64,000 bases of DNA, from positions 2,728,001 to 2,792,000 of the forward strand of contig BCKC01000006.1 of NCBI GenBank assembly GCA_001600455.1, read 5' to 3'. The notes under the pieces are model-generated. The model did not search any database, was not told the DNA's origin, and was given only the letters and a program-made list of their open reading frames with translations. The stretch's first letter is position 1. Each line of letters begins with the position of its first letter. A program made the position numbers and the translations under genes. Shown piece by piece: positions 54,468 through 64,000 of this stretch. The DNA comes from Endocalyx cinctus. Lineage: Eukaryota > Ascomycota > Sordariomycetes > Amphisphaeriales > Apiosporaceae.

Positions 54468-57400
54468 CTACCATCCTACTTTCGTAAGATCGCTCTTCTT
54501 CGCTTGTTGAGAGTACATTTCCTGTTTGTTTCACATTAGTCTTTCAGTCATGTCGTTGCCTAACGAGGAAATTTCGCTTGGGGCACATACAATTTCTACA
54601 GTATTTTCGACCAAATAGTGTATGACTTTCACTTTCTCCTCCTGACCTAAACGAACCGTCCTGGATATGGCTTGATTCTCTACACTCGGGTTCCATTGCG
54701 GCTCGACGATGAATACTCGCTTGGCAGCAGTGATGTTGAGTCTGATACGAATATAGTTAACAATCTTTACTATAATCTCGACGAGATGGGGAGAACGAAG
54801 TCACATACCCAAATGCACCCGTGCCGGTAGTAATAAGGAGTACTCGATATTCCTCTCTTGTGTCAAACTGATCCAGGCGACTTTGTCTGTCTGCTGTGGG
54901 CGTCTCTCCATCTATACGAAGAAACTTGATATTTTCGTCCTTTAGATGCCTACCAATAAGGTCTAGCGTACGTGTCCAGCACGAAAAGACGATACTGCAG
55001 AGTGAGTCTTGTCGTCAGCTACTGTATGGCAAGGAGATAGGAGGAAAATAGGAAGTTACCGCGAACTGCTAGAGTACTGACCTCTTCATGTCATAGAGAC
55101 CGACTTTGACGTCCTCTACTAGACGGTTCATTTTGGTGGAAAAACCTTTTTGTTTGAAATATTCTTCTTTCGCTATCGCGTGATGGGAGTGTGCGGGGGC
55201 GATATTTGGGTCATCTGTACCGTGGAGGGCGGTTGAGGTAAGACGCGCGCGTTCTCTCGAGCACTTTGGACACTGACTTTCGTCCGTGTTCTCCAGGGCC
55301 TCCAAGCAAGCGTAACAATAAAAATGATTGCAGTTGTCCAAGTTATTGGGCTCGGTCGGTCCGAAAAGCGAGATCGATTGATCGCATCCGTCGCATCTAA
55401 CCTCGAAGTCTGTCTTAGGTCCGAACGCCTCCTTGGGCTCCCGGCGCGTATTCTGCCGCCACGAGAACATCCTCTGGTAGGTACCGTGATTGCAGAGGAT
55501 GCGCAGCTGCATGTACGCCTGGAACAGGGTGAACTTGTTCGACGACTGGTACTGGAAGACCTTCTCGCCCATGGTCCGCTTGAGGACGTCCATCGTCTGC
55601 GCGTACTGGAAATTCTCGGCCTCACTAAGCTGGAGCCGATGGTAATGCTTCTCGGTACCCGGCAGCCCGAGCGTTCCCATGGTCCGTCGTAGGCAGAGAG
55701 AGTCGTATAGCTTCACCAGCCGGTCTTTCACGTCGGGGCGCTGGTTCTCGAAGGGAATCGTAATTTCGCGCCGAAACTGCGGGATGCTCCGGAACGGCTC
55801 TGCTCGTATGAAGACGAATAAGGCCCCGATGTCTTCGAGCCGGTTCTGGATGGGAGTCCCGGTAAGACACCAGCGAGATCGCCCCTGCAGCGCCGAACAT
55901 GCTCGGTAGTGTTCTGTGGCGTAGTTGCGGATCTTATGCGCTGTTCATCGAGGTCAGCTATGTTTGACGAAAAGGAGCCCCTCATTTATAAATAGAGATC
56001 AGATAATTTACCTTCATCGAGAACAATTCGGAACCATGCAATTTTATGGAGTTGGCTCTTTTTGTTTATGAACTCTAAGGCGAGCGTCTGATACGTAGTA
56101 AAGACTATATCAGAATCTGCGAGGGCATCTACTTCAGTGATCCTCCCATTGCCGTGATACTTGATACACTTCAAACCGCCTTCGAGATGCCTATTGAGTA
56201 TATTAATATTAAAACCATAAAAACAGCGAGGAAATAAAGTTGGAAACTTACATCTCGATTTCTTTCACCCAATTGTTGATTATCACTAAAGAGTCGTGAG
56301 TTATGTTGTCGTCACCTGAGATGGCATGAGATGATATTACTCACACGCTGAAGGGACCAGAACCAATGTCGAGCGCGAATTCTTCTCGATCTTAGTGTCA
56401 TGATGGTCTTCGGTTTCTTGCTCCACAACCCATTTACGACCATCGTCCAGCGTCTCGAGGATTAGAGCTAGTGCGCAAAGAGACTTGCCCATACCCATTT
56501 CATCTGCTAGTACACCGCCTCCTTTCTCCTCGGGCCGAGAGTGGCGGTATATCGTTTTCGTCACTTTATGCTGGTATCTTATATGAAATTAGGAAATTGA
56601 AGCGTATGTGAAAGGTGTGATATGTGGCTTTAAATTGCAATACTCACATCTCTCTTCCATCTTCCATAACTTTCTCCCATAGCCTATACCTGTCTGGTAT
56701 GTCGCCAGACTCGCGCTGCCTCATGAAGGTCAGGGCGCGTTGTTGATGGCTGGATGGATGTGCGTTAGTATCATAAGCTCCAAGTGATCATAGAATGATT
56801 TGAATAATATCCATACTCGTAAAGCTCAGTTTTCAGCCGCCTATCAGCGGTCGAAGTCTCGAGATCATTCGCTCTTTGTAGAGAGCCATGTACCTCTGAA
56901 ACCATGTTCCGAAACCTCTCGTCACGGAGTGCCGCCGACATCTCATTGCCGTTATCATTTTCTGCTCCTCCAACAACATTCGCCTCTCTGGAGACGTGAT
57001 TGATATCGTCGAATACGATGACCTGGGGGTTCTCGTAAGGAAATCGCTTATCGCACTGATCAGGTGTCTGCAGCCAGAACTTGCCGTCCGAAAGTCTCTC
57101 CCCGACGACCGAGGCGCAGCGGCGGGGCCCGTACACGTTGATATCGATTTTGATGACACGGTCCGCCGACTTGGTAATCTTGGCGAGCCGCTCGCGCAGT
57201 CTGCGGGTGTTGGCAACGCCTTCGAGCTTGAGAACCGACGCGAGATCGAGCATTATCTGTTGCAGCGCCTTGAACACGCGGTCCCGCAGGATGCCCAGTT
57301 TATCGCCGTCGGGAAACGTCAAGGCGATGTGATCCATCTTACGTACGACCTCGAAGTTCTGGATTCGCTGCTGGGACAGCTGCGGATCTTGGGATTGACT

Positions 57401-57974
57401 CTGAAGTTTTTCGTCGAGCTTCGTCATATCGTTTTCCGTGAGTTTCACATCCATCTGAAATAACTTTATTTGAAACCCTGTGTTAATTACCCATTTCAAA
57501 TCTTAGGAGGTAGATGACGGTAACGGATGCAACTGACCATGCCATAACAAACCCTCTCATCGTCTCTTTGACTTTCGTGGTCTAGAGTGACATCGTCTGA
57601 CGAAGCCTCTTCTGGATCAGGTAACTCGTTACCGTCGATTGTGATACTAGAACTGGGCTGACCCTGCTGCATATATCCCGGGAATTGCCCGTATAGATTG
57701 GGATCCAGAGAAGCAGCCCAGTTTTGAGCGTCATCCTGGAGATCGAGCAGATCAGCGAAAGCAGCCTCCTCGCCATTTTCGAAGGGATCCCTCAACGAGA
57801 AATTTAAGTTCTCCCAAATATCGCCAATCATGGGGTCTGGAAAACTCCCTTCTGGGTTACTACTTAATAAAGAGAAAGTTCAGTCCGTCTGTCTATCCAG
57901 GCTTAAGGTGGAATATAAACATACGATGACAAGTCGGCATCCTGATTATCATTGAGCATAGAAGAAAGCGACAT
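54468..57974 (-). CDS. SNF2-family ATPase with embedded RING finger (Rad5/Rad16-like)
   Basis: Eleven exons (57974-57925, 57859-57538, 57454-56817, 56749-56648, 56577-56345, 56285-56252, 56190-56012, 55940-55082, 54994-54809, 54741-54591, 54521-54468) join in frame to 935 residues. Motifs in order: acidic N-terminus; LYDHQQRALTFMRQRE; motif I LADEMGMGKSLCALAL; VPSALIINNWVKEI; VFTTYQTLALE; motif II VLDEAHKIRN; WCLTGTPIQNRLEDIG; a C3HC4-like RING between the lobes (CDGCDQ, CNHFYCYACLEAL, CPKC); VFSCWTRTLDLI; FLRIDGETP; LLITTGTGAFGLNITAA; and QAISRTVRLGQ. A final micro-exon supplies the family-like end (EMYSQQAKKSDLTKVGW). Known relatives are chromatin-remodelling or post-replication-repair ATPases with ubiquitin-ligase potential; this gene is of the expanded fungal HLTF-like (SMARCA3-like) group and may not be Rad5 or Rad16 itself. 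It converges on the NLR-like gene with 289 bp between stops. Confidence 0.87.
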
Positions 57975-58352
57975 GATGTTAGAACATTGCGTGACAAAGA
58001 TCTTCAGAGAAATGATATTCTTGCGGTTCCCAGAAGATTAATAAAGATCGATAGATATGAGATGTTAGAAGATTTAGAGGTATCATAGCCATTTTCTTTT
58101 TCCATCTGGTTCTCGATGATGGTAAGGCTGTGTGTACATGGTGTTTCGGGCACCATAATCGCCCCGTATCTAGCATAATGCTAAAGGAGAGAGGAAGCGT
58201 ACTCAATATCGGGGATATGCAATACTTGATTATCCAATGCGGGCATGCGAGGCAGATTTTCTCTTGTAATCACTGTTTATTTCTGACACAGCCAACGCAC
58301 AGCTAGGCAGCCTGCATACGTAACGCGGATTTATTATCACTCTAATACACCA
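57975..58352. other. Upstream region of the SNF2 gene
   Basis: No gene seen. This short AT-rich segment should hold the SNF2 gene promoter and ends where the minisatellite begins. Confidence 0.5.
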
Positions 58353-58975
58353 TCCGTAGGGAGGAAAAATGCAGTGAAGAGTTTCTTTCATCCCATCTTT
58401 ACCCCCATCCGCCTTCCTATATAATAGGGGTAACACAGCAGTAAGGCCTCTAAGAGGACTTAGAAAGCAGTACATTCAAACAAACTTTTCGTAAGGACGA
58501 AAAAAGCAGTGAATAGTTTCTTTCATCGGATCTTTACCTTTATCCACCTTCCCATATAACTAATAAGGGTAGCACACTCAGAAAGTAGTATACTCTAATA
58601 AACCCTCCATAGGGATGAAAAAAGCAGTGAAGGATTTCTTTCATCTGATCTTTACTACTATCATCTGCCTCCCTATATAAGTAATAAGGGTGACATACTC
58701 AGAAAGTAGTACACTATGAAACCACCCTCCATAAGGATGAAAAAAGCAGTGAAGGATATCTTTCATCCGATTCTTACCTCTATTCACTCCCTATATAGTC
58801 AAAAAGCAGTATATTCTGATAAACCCTTTGTAGAGACGAAAAAAGCAGTGAATAGGATTTTATCTGATCTTTATCTTCATCCGCCTCCATACACGGCTAA
58901 TAGGCGGGGCTAGGCGGGGCGAAGCAGTGAAGCCTCTGAGAGGACTCCACAAGCAGTATAGCACCCACCCAAATC
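58353..58975. repeat. Degenerate minisatellite, about 100-130 bp units
   Basis: At least five imperfect head-to-tail units. Each contains a CCNTAGGGANGAAAAAAGCAGTGAA block, then TTTCTTTCATC-GATCTTTAC, then CCTCCCTATATAA-TAATAAGGGT, then CTCAGAAAGTAGTACACT. The GCAGTGAA core occurs near 58371, 58505, 58624, 58746, 58847 and 58923. The first and last units also share GCCTCTRAGAGGACT followed by AAGCAGTA. Short ORFs here are repeat translations. Confidence 0.8.
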
Positions 58976-59243
58976 ACGCTCTACTACCCACTGCTTCAGC
59001 ATAGACTAAAATTGCAGTGAAAGAGCCGCTACTGGCCCAATCCCCCCAAATCAAGAAGTATTACCCGATACGTGTATGTATGCCTCTAAAGCTGGTGTTG
59101 TAAAGGTGTAAAGGGGGTGTGGGTCCCTTTAGGGTTGTAAACTAAACTATATACGCAAGTTTTAGGAGGCTGTCTTTCTGGGTGTCGTGGAAGGAGTGCC
59201 AACCAATAGTGAAGCACCACCCCCTCCCCCATCTTTTAACTTA

Positions 59244-59822
59244 TCAAGCCTTACCATTCACCCCTTCAGCGTAGTCTAAGAAAGCAGTGAAATATTCGGG
59301 TGGCTCTGGTCTTCGTCTATTCTGGTCTCTTCTTGGTATCGAGTGCCACCTCCCACTTCGGCGCGGTCCAACCATATGTGCCGTCCAGTAACCTGGTCGG
59401 CTTCTTCTCGTCCGGGGAATCGCCCATTGCGGCCTCAATAGCCCCACTAGACTTAGAAAGCTGATACCGAAAAATCTTGGATGGCGAGGACCAAGCTCTT
59501 CAAGGATCGGTTCCATTGAGGACGGAAGGAAGTACGGTACACAAAAGCTAGACACGGCCTGGATCAAGCGCGTGTGATAATACATAGCCGACTGCTGCAT
59601 GAAGACGCCGTCCCAGCTGTGGCCGCTCGTGGATGATTCGTTCGCCTGACTGGTCGACATTAACTGGTGTGTATTAATCTCGGCTAAAATGAAGGCCGCG
59701 ATGAGCGATGCCATCTTCCTCGCCGTGTACCCTGTGGCGACGCCGGCGCAAAAGTCAGACCGCCACCTAGCATGCCAGAGCAGATGGCGCGCAGACTCAA
59801 AAGACGCCAGGTAAGGAATTTA
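59244..59822 (-). pseudogene. Degraded or partial protein-coding fragment
   Basis: A coding-like frame runs from about 59822 (no ATG; SARHLLWHARWRSDFCAGVA) through ATG 59714 (MASLIAAFILAEINTHQ) to about 59540. Coding character then shifts to another frame (YQLSKSSGAIEAAMGDSPDE, then GTYGWTAPKWEVALDTKK and a stop near 59325). A possible intron (donor GTACCG near 59541, acceptor CCAAG near 59479) would connect them, otherwise this is a frameshift. I recognise no family. The nominal ATG-to-stop ORF is 156 codons and its tail runs into a GCAGTGAA repeat copy. It may be a relic of a gene or mobile element, or internal exons of a gene whose start I could not find. Confidence 0.35.
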
Positions 59823-61106
59823 ATTCGCTTAATTTCATTGCTAAGCTGAAAGTAGGGAGGGAAGTAGAAATACGTCTAGCCGTTAATTAAGGCCACTGTA
59901 ACTTTTGACCTTTGTCTCTTGGGATTTTCTACTAAGTAATCGTAGGTAAAATCACCGATCGAAAAGAGCTTATGCCTGAGCAAAAGGGTCGTCAGGACCA
60001 AGTGATCAACTATCAATAGTTTTCAGGGATAAGTATTGTTTTTTTCTAGGCATCCAATGTATCTAACATCCAGCGATCAATGCATAAGGGCTTGTACTGC
60101 TCATTTGACCAAGTCGAGAAATATGGGGGGTTACAGAACTTTTCCCCAAGAACAGCTATAGCGCCTTGGTTTTGCCATGAACCACCCACAGAATATAAAT
60201 AGGGAAATAATTAAGGGGAGTCTCATCAGTCACCTGCATGCTGCAGTCGCTGCGTAACTAGATGTGTTTACATTCATTATCAACCGTATGAAGAATCAGG
60301 TCTTTAATAATAGCGACAAATATAAACCGTCTTTACTACGCCCCATCTCCCAGTAAGGTATAAACGGTCACGTCTCAGAATTATACGTAGAATATTGAAT
60401 GCTTATCATGTTGACTAAATAGAAGTTTTGAGGATTCCGTGATATACGATCGTTGGATATATGAAAGTAAGATTATTATACGATAATATTAATATGTACT
60501 AATATAAAAACAGAAGAAAGGTGCTCGATTTGACACCTCATATTAAGGAAATCTTATATGTTGTATCGTACGTCGTAGCATAATCACGACAAACCCCCAA
60601 CGCCCCCGCCACTCCTGTACCTCTCGGCCACACGACCGATCCGTATCGAAATCACAATTGATATAATTTTGGCTAGAAGTAGTACATGTTTCTTATACCT
60701 CTAATAAGATAATTTAACCCATAGTCCTTTTAATTCCTATAAATGTTAGTTAACCTTTCAATTTTATGATAGTTGAGAGTGGGATGTGAAGAGGTAGTGT
60801 TGATAGGAGCAATGAAAGAGTAATGCTATACCTTATGTGTACGCAATTCGTTTACTCATTATAATGTCAAGCAAATATTCGTGATAATTTACACGCCGTC
60901 CCTTTTTTTGAAAGTGCGTCAGAACTAGTGAGGCACAAGAGACACGATGAGGGGGGATGTGGTATGGATAGAGGATATGTAGCGGTGTGGATTGGAGCTG
61001 ACAAGGTAAACGAATCCGTAGACGAATCCAAGGAATTGTCGGGGGAGGTTTTGAAGATGAGGTGGGGAAGGAAAAGGATTAGGGGTAAATGAAAGTTTGG
61101 GAGCAC
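59823..61106. other. AT-rich intergenic region
   Basis: I see no gene. The region is AT-rich with occasional short inverted sequences and would include the 3' flank of the glycine-repeat gene. If the GTAAGT at that gene's nominal stop is a donor, a last exon could lie within about the first 250 bp to the left of 61107. Confidence 0.5.
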
Positions 61107-61640
61107 TTACAGCAGAGCCAATGTCAGATCACCGTGGATCCGCGCCTTTAGCGTGACCTCGACCTCGAGGTTCAGGTCTAATCTCAACTTGAGCGTATCG
61201 CTCTTGCCGCCATCGTCTTTGTCGCCTCCACCTAGCAGTCCGCCCGCGACGCCTTTAACGGGGTTTCCGCCGCCTACGAGGCCAGATACGGGGTTACCGC
61301 CTCCGACCAAGCCGGATACCGGGTTACCACCGCCTGTGATGCCACCGAGAGGACCACCTTCACCCACAAGTCCTCCGACGGGGTTGCCCCCACCGGTCAG
61401 ACCGCCGAGGGGACCACCACCGCCACCACCTTGCTGTTGCTGTTGTTGTACTTGTTGGCGCCTTCGTCGTTGCTGCTGCTGAGGTGGCTGGGGGGCGCCG
61501 TACTCCTCGTCTGCGCTGTCGTCGTTCATGTCGTCCGAGTATGATTGCTCTTGGACGGGATTAGGGCGCGACTGGTTGCGACGGCCGCGACGGCCGCCTC
61601 GGCTTTTGCTTCGGGCTTGTGCTGGCGATGGGGAAGACAT
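61107..61640 (-). CDS. Glycine-repeat protein with C-terminal amphipathic beta segment
   Basis: A 177-residue frame from ATG 61640. The order is: basic Arg/Ser-rich start (SKSRGGRRGRRNQSR), acidic stretch (DDMNDDSADEE), Gln/Arg-rich tract, then repeated units of the form GGGNPVGGLVG / GGGNPVSGLVG / GGPLGGITG, and a conserved-looking end LKLRLDLNLEVEVTLKARIH-GDLTLALL. Proteins with this architecture occur in many Pezizomycotina, but I know of no function. The stop codon TAA is embedded in GTAAGT, a perfect donor, so a short further exon may exist. The composition suggests a disordered or wall-associated protein, yet no signal peptide is present. Confidence 0.75.
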   Translation of the reverse strand: MSSPSPAQARSKSRGGRRGRRNQSRPNPVQEQSYSDDMNDDSADEEYGAPQPPQQQQRRRRQQVQQQQQQGGGGGGPLGGLTGGGNPVGGLVGEGGPLGGITGGGNPVSGLVGGGNPVSGLVGGGNPVKGVAGGLLGGGDKDDGGKSDTLKLRLDLNLEVEVTLKARIHGDLTLALL

Positions 61641-62402
61641 GGTTTATGGTGTCTGTCTATGAATATGCGACTTGCGTCTAGTTGCGAGTGATTGAAAGAA
61701 GAAGGTAATCAAATAGGCGACGCTGATTTGTTACGGGCTAGACTATGCGACGGGGACCGATAGGCAAGAAACAAGAATAAGGAAAGGAAAAGGATTCAAG
61801 AACAAGATAATTTTGAAGATATCTTTTTTTGGCTTGGTTTTATTTACATTTTGGATGCAGTTGGGCTGTAGAAAACTTGCTCGGATTAAGTATGCGTGGT
61901 ATGATGGCTAAAGATGTCATCAGTTGTGAAAGTGCTACGTCACGGATTCCCTGCATCCGCGAATCATTTTTAAGTTCCCAATCTCCGTCTGAAATCTTGT
62001 TCCGGTATTCTTACTGACTTTAGGTATGGTGTAGGGGATCGAGAGATCGAGACCGCCGGATATCATGACTCCCTGGGCGTGCGTTCTCTTGACGCATCGA
62101 TTTTTGGGGTGGCTTGAAGAGTTGACGTCAAGCCACCCAGGGCCTATGTCGATCTCGTGGGTAAGTAAGTAAAGTGGACAGGGGTACTGTTCGAGACCGT
62201 TAAGTGAGGTCACTAGCCACATGTTTTCGGTAAGTATCTTCGATCTCACTTTTTATCTTAAACGGCCTGAACGGTTCTTTTTCTAAATAATTGATTTTGT
62301 TCTCATTATTGTCATGTACTTTTAGAAACTCCCCCAACTCCAAACATTTGCTATCAGAAAATTAATGCAGGCCTAGCCCAAGACCTAGTTACATACATAC
62401 AT
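61641..62402. other. Intergenic region
   Basis: It holds the upstream region of the glycine-repeat gene and the 3' flank of the small conserved gene. A 104-codon minus-strand frame (61935-62249) has no family resemblance and starts with a non-ATG codon, so it is not called. Confidence 0.5.
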
Positions 62403-63129
62403 CTAGTCCCTTGTCATTTTACTGGATACACCCAGTTGTAATTCTCTATGTAATTGGATATCAACTGCATCACGGTCAAGCACTTCGTCCAAGTCTCCGT
62501 TCTTATCATAATGAACCACCCAACTGCCGTCGTCCTCCTGAATTGCAACGAAAGACTGCGTGCCTTCCAACACGAGCCACTCCTCGTCTTCGCTCCAGCT
62601 CCAGGGCCCAATTAGGTGATCGGTAGTATCCTTGCGGGCGCCGTGTCGTAGCATTCCCGTATCCTTATCGGCATATATCCAGTTTAGCATAGGGGGATCG
62701 TCGGCTATAGGAGCCACGAGACCCTGATGTTGCTCTGGCCCCGGATACTGAAAATAGAACCCGTTGAACCGATATCCCGCTACGGGTCTTGCAGGGTGAT
62801 CTAAGTAGAGCTAAGGAAAGCGGCTTAGCCATCGTGAAATGGTGGGGTAGAAACCTGAAAATTAGATGCAGGAAATACAGGAAATACAGGTTTTCGAAAT
62901 GGGATATCTCGTAAAATTAGATTGACAAATCTACCTTATTGTCTTTGAATACTACATATGCGGTATCCGGAGGAGAATCCTCCTCGTGTGAGAACTTGGC
63001 TGTCAAGTGAAACTTGATTCTATCTTTAGCCTGCTGATTCTGCTTCTTTTGAGCGTCGATAGCCTCAGCAACTCCAATCACGGTCGGTATCGCCCCGATG
63101 GTGAGCAAGCCGAGGGTTGAGAGAGCCAT
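62403..63129 (-). CDS. Small conserved fungal protein of unknown function
   Basis: Two exons (63129-62935 and 62810-62403), joined in phase 0 (DNK to LYLD), give 200 residues. The N-terminus MALSTLGLLTIGAIPTVIG is a hydrophobic segment that could be a membrane anchor, followed by a charged helix (AIDAQKKQNQQAKDRIKFHL). The rest has YVVFKDNKLYLD, GYRFNGFYFQYPG, ADDPPMLNWIYADKDTGMLR, IGPWSWSEDEEWLVLEG and FVAIQEDDGSWVVHYD. I recall this as a widespread uncharacterised family in filamentous ascomycetes with the GPWGWSDDEE-type motif; no biochemical role is known to me. The frame is intact across the 124-nt intron. A separate exon inside the intron region is not needed. Confidence 0.82.
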
Positions 63130-63783
63130 GCGGCTGGCTGATAATTAGGGAGGTACTTGGGAGGGACCCCGCAGAGACTTCAGGGGCAGCGATTGTACTA
63201 TCTGGAAAAAAATATAATTTGAATGATAGAAAAAAGGTATGCCAGGACCCGCGGACCAAATCCTTCGTTCGGGTATGTATGAGCGATGGTGGGTGCAAAA
63301 GGAGAAAGATGAGCCGTATCTCTGTGGCTAGCTAGCCAACGCGGACAACGACCGAGTGAGTAATGAGGTCGTATATGCGAGAAAATCAAGTTTTTCAGCC
63401 ACACAAGAAGTAAGACAAATGAATGACCTCATGTCGGGTTCCATGGGAACACATGGGGGTAAAAATAAGACAGGGGGGGTACTTGACAAGGGTACAGGGT
63501 TACATCTCGATGTGATGACACTACCGGGGAACCACTTATTACTCATTGCGTCATTCCATCTTTACGCGCCGAGAGAGCTTATGCTCGTGAAATCAAGGCA
63601 CGAAGCTGACATGGGATTAGAATAGCAATCGCAATTTATCCAAGCAGAGAATAAAACCAAGTAGCTCCCAACTTATGGGTATCTGAGGGGGACGGTTTGT
63701 TATAGCATTTTGGGGCTTTGGAGCTTTTGAAATCGTAATTCTTCCATACTTAATTCCATATCGATAAGAGGTATATCGCCACC
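63130..63783. other. Divergent intergenic region
   Basis: About 650 bp between two divergent starts with no convincing gene; the + strand frame at 63356-63625 begins at a GTG and lacks features. It probably holds both promoters. Confidence 0.5.
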
Positions 63784-64000
63784 ATGTCTTCTAGCACAGA
63801 ACAAAAGCCTGAACAGATGAACGAGCAGCAAGAGGAGCAGTCACAAAATCAAAACGAGAACACGGGGTCCGATATAAATAATGGAGAGCAAGATGCGGAT
63901 CCCAAAGAAGCGGGAGCTACGCAAGAAGGAGAAGAAAAAGTAGAAGAAAACACCGATAATGCCAATGACTCGAAAAATAATACACAATCGGACGCGGATA
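63784..64000 (+). CDS. Acidic Glu/Gln/Asn-rich protein, 5' end only
   Basis: ATG in a good context (GCCACCATGTC) opens a frame that stays open to the right edge (72 codons visible). The visible part (MSSSTEQKPEQMNEQQEEQS onward) is highly acidic and rich in Glu, Gln and Asn, so it is a disordered N-terminus that does not identify the protein. The gene is truncated by the window. A near-consensus Kozak sequence supports the start. Confidence 0.7.
   Translation, partial: MSSSTEQKPEQMNEQQEEQSQNQNENTGSDINNGEQDADPKEAGATQEGEEKVEENTDNANDSKNNTQSDAD

Noticed and set aside
1..64000. tRNA, 5S rRNA, CRISPR arrays, intact transposons
   Set aside because: Reading for A/B-box-like sequences, 5S-like sequence, regularly spaced repeats, and transposase or reverse-transcriptase motifs gave nothing convincing; a covariance-model search would be needed to exclude small RNAs.

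Overview
This is nuclear DNA of a filamentous ascomycete (Pezizomycotina), most likely a Sordariomycete. The evidence is short introns (about 40-170 nt) with GTANGT-type donors and CTAAC/CTAAT branch points, single-gene units on both strands, long AT-rich intergenic stretches with homopolymer runs, and fungus-specific families (HET, fungal NACHT/STAND protein, Pex20, CPC1, Whi2, LGD1). Exon joins were derived by hand from splice motifs and reading-frame continuity. No rRNA, tRNA, CRISPR array or intact transposon was recognised.

Left part, 1-26.7 kb (gene-poor housekeeping). A serine-rich conserved protein (2427-5949, -) is followed by about 6.8 kb without a convincing gene. Then comes GCN20 (12763-15143, +), facing cpc-1/GCN4 (17504-18274, -). 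These two belong to one pathway: Gcn20 with Gcn1 activates the Gcn2 kinase, whose output is translation of the Gcn4/CPC1 mRNA through upstream ORFs. The cpc-1 leader shows that control device directly: a 23-codon uORF1, a 41-codon uORF2, and a 218-codon AUG-less in-frame extension of the CPC1 frame. After another 5 kb gene-poor stretch comes PEX20 (24326-25647, -), the peroxisomal PTS2 co-receptor.

Middle, 26.7-43 kb. SEC13 (+, with an exon whose only coding bases are ATG), a WHI2 homologue (+, with no visible AUG start), an unusual flavoprotein/F-box-like/ankyrin-like fusion (+), a secreted SURNod19-like protein (+), L-galactonate dehydratase lgd1 of D-galacturonate catabolism (-), and the TFIIH helicase SSL2/XPB (-, intronless).

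Right, 43-60 kb (accessory-looking island). A HET-domain protein (-), a DHA2 drug-efflux MFS transporter (-), an NLR-like NTPase ending in C2H2 zinc fingers (+), and a RING-containing SNF2 ATPase (-). They are separated by AT-rich DNA carrying a repeat family marked by GCAGTGAA, a degenerate minisatellite and a broken gene. The HET and NACHT genes suggest allorecognition or innate immunity, but that is inference.

Right edge, 61-64 kb. A glycine-repeat protein, a small conserved fungal protein of unknown role, and the 5' end of an acidic Glu/Gln/Asn-rich protein that runs off the window.
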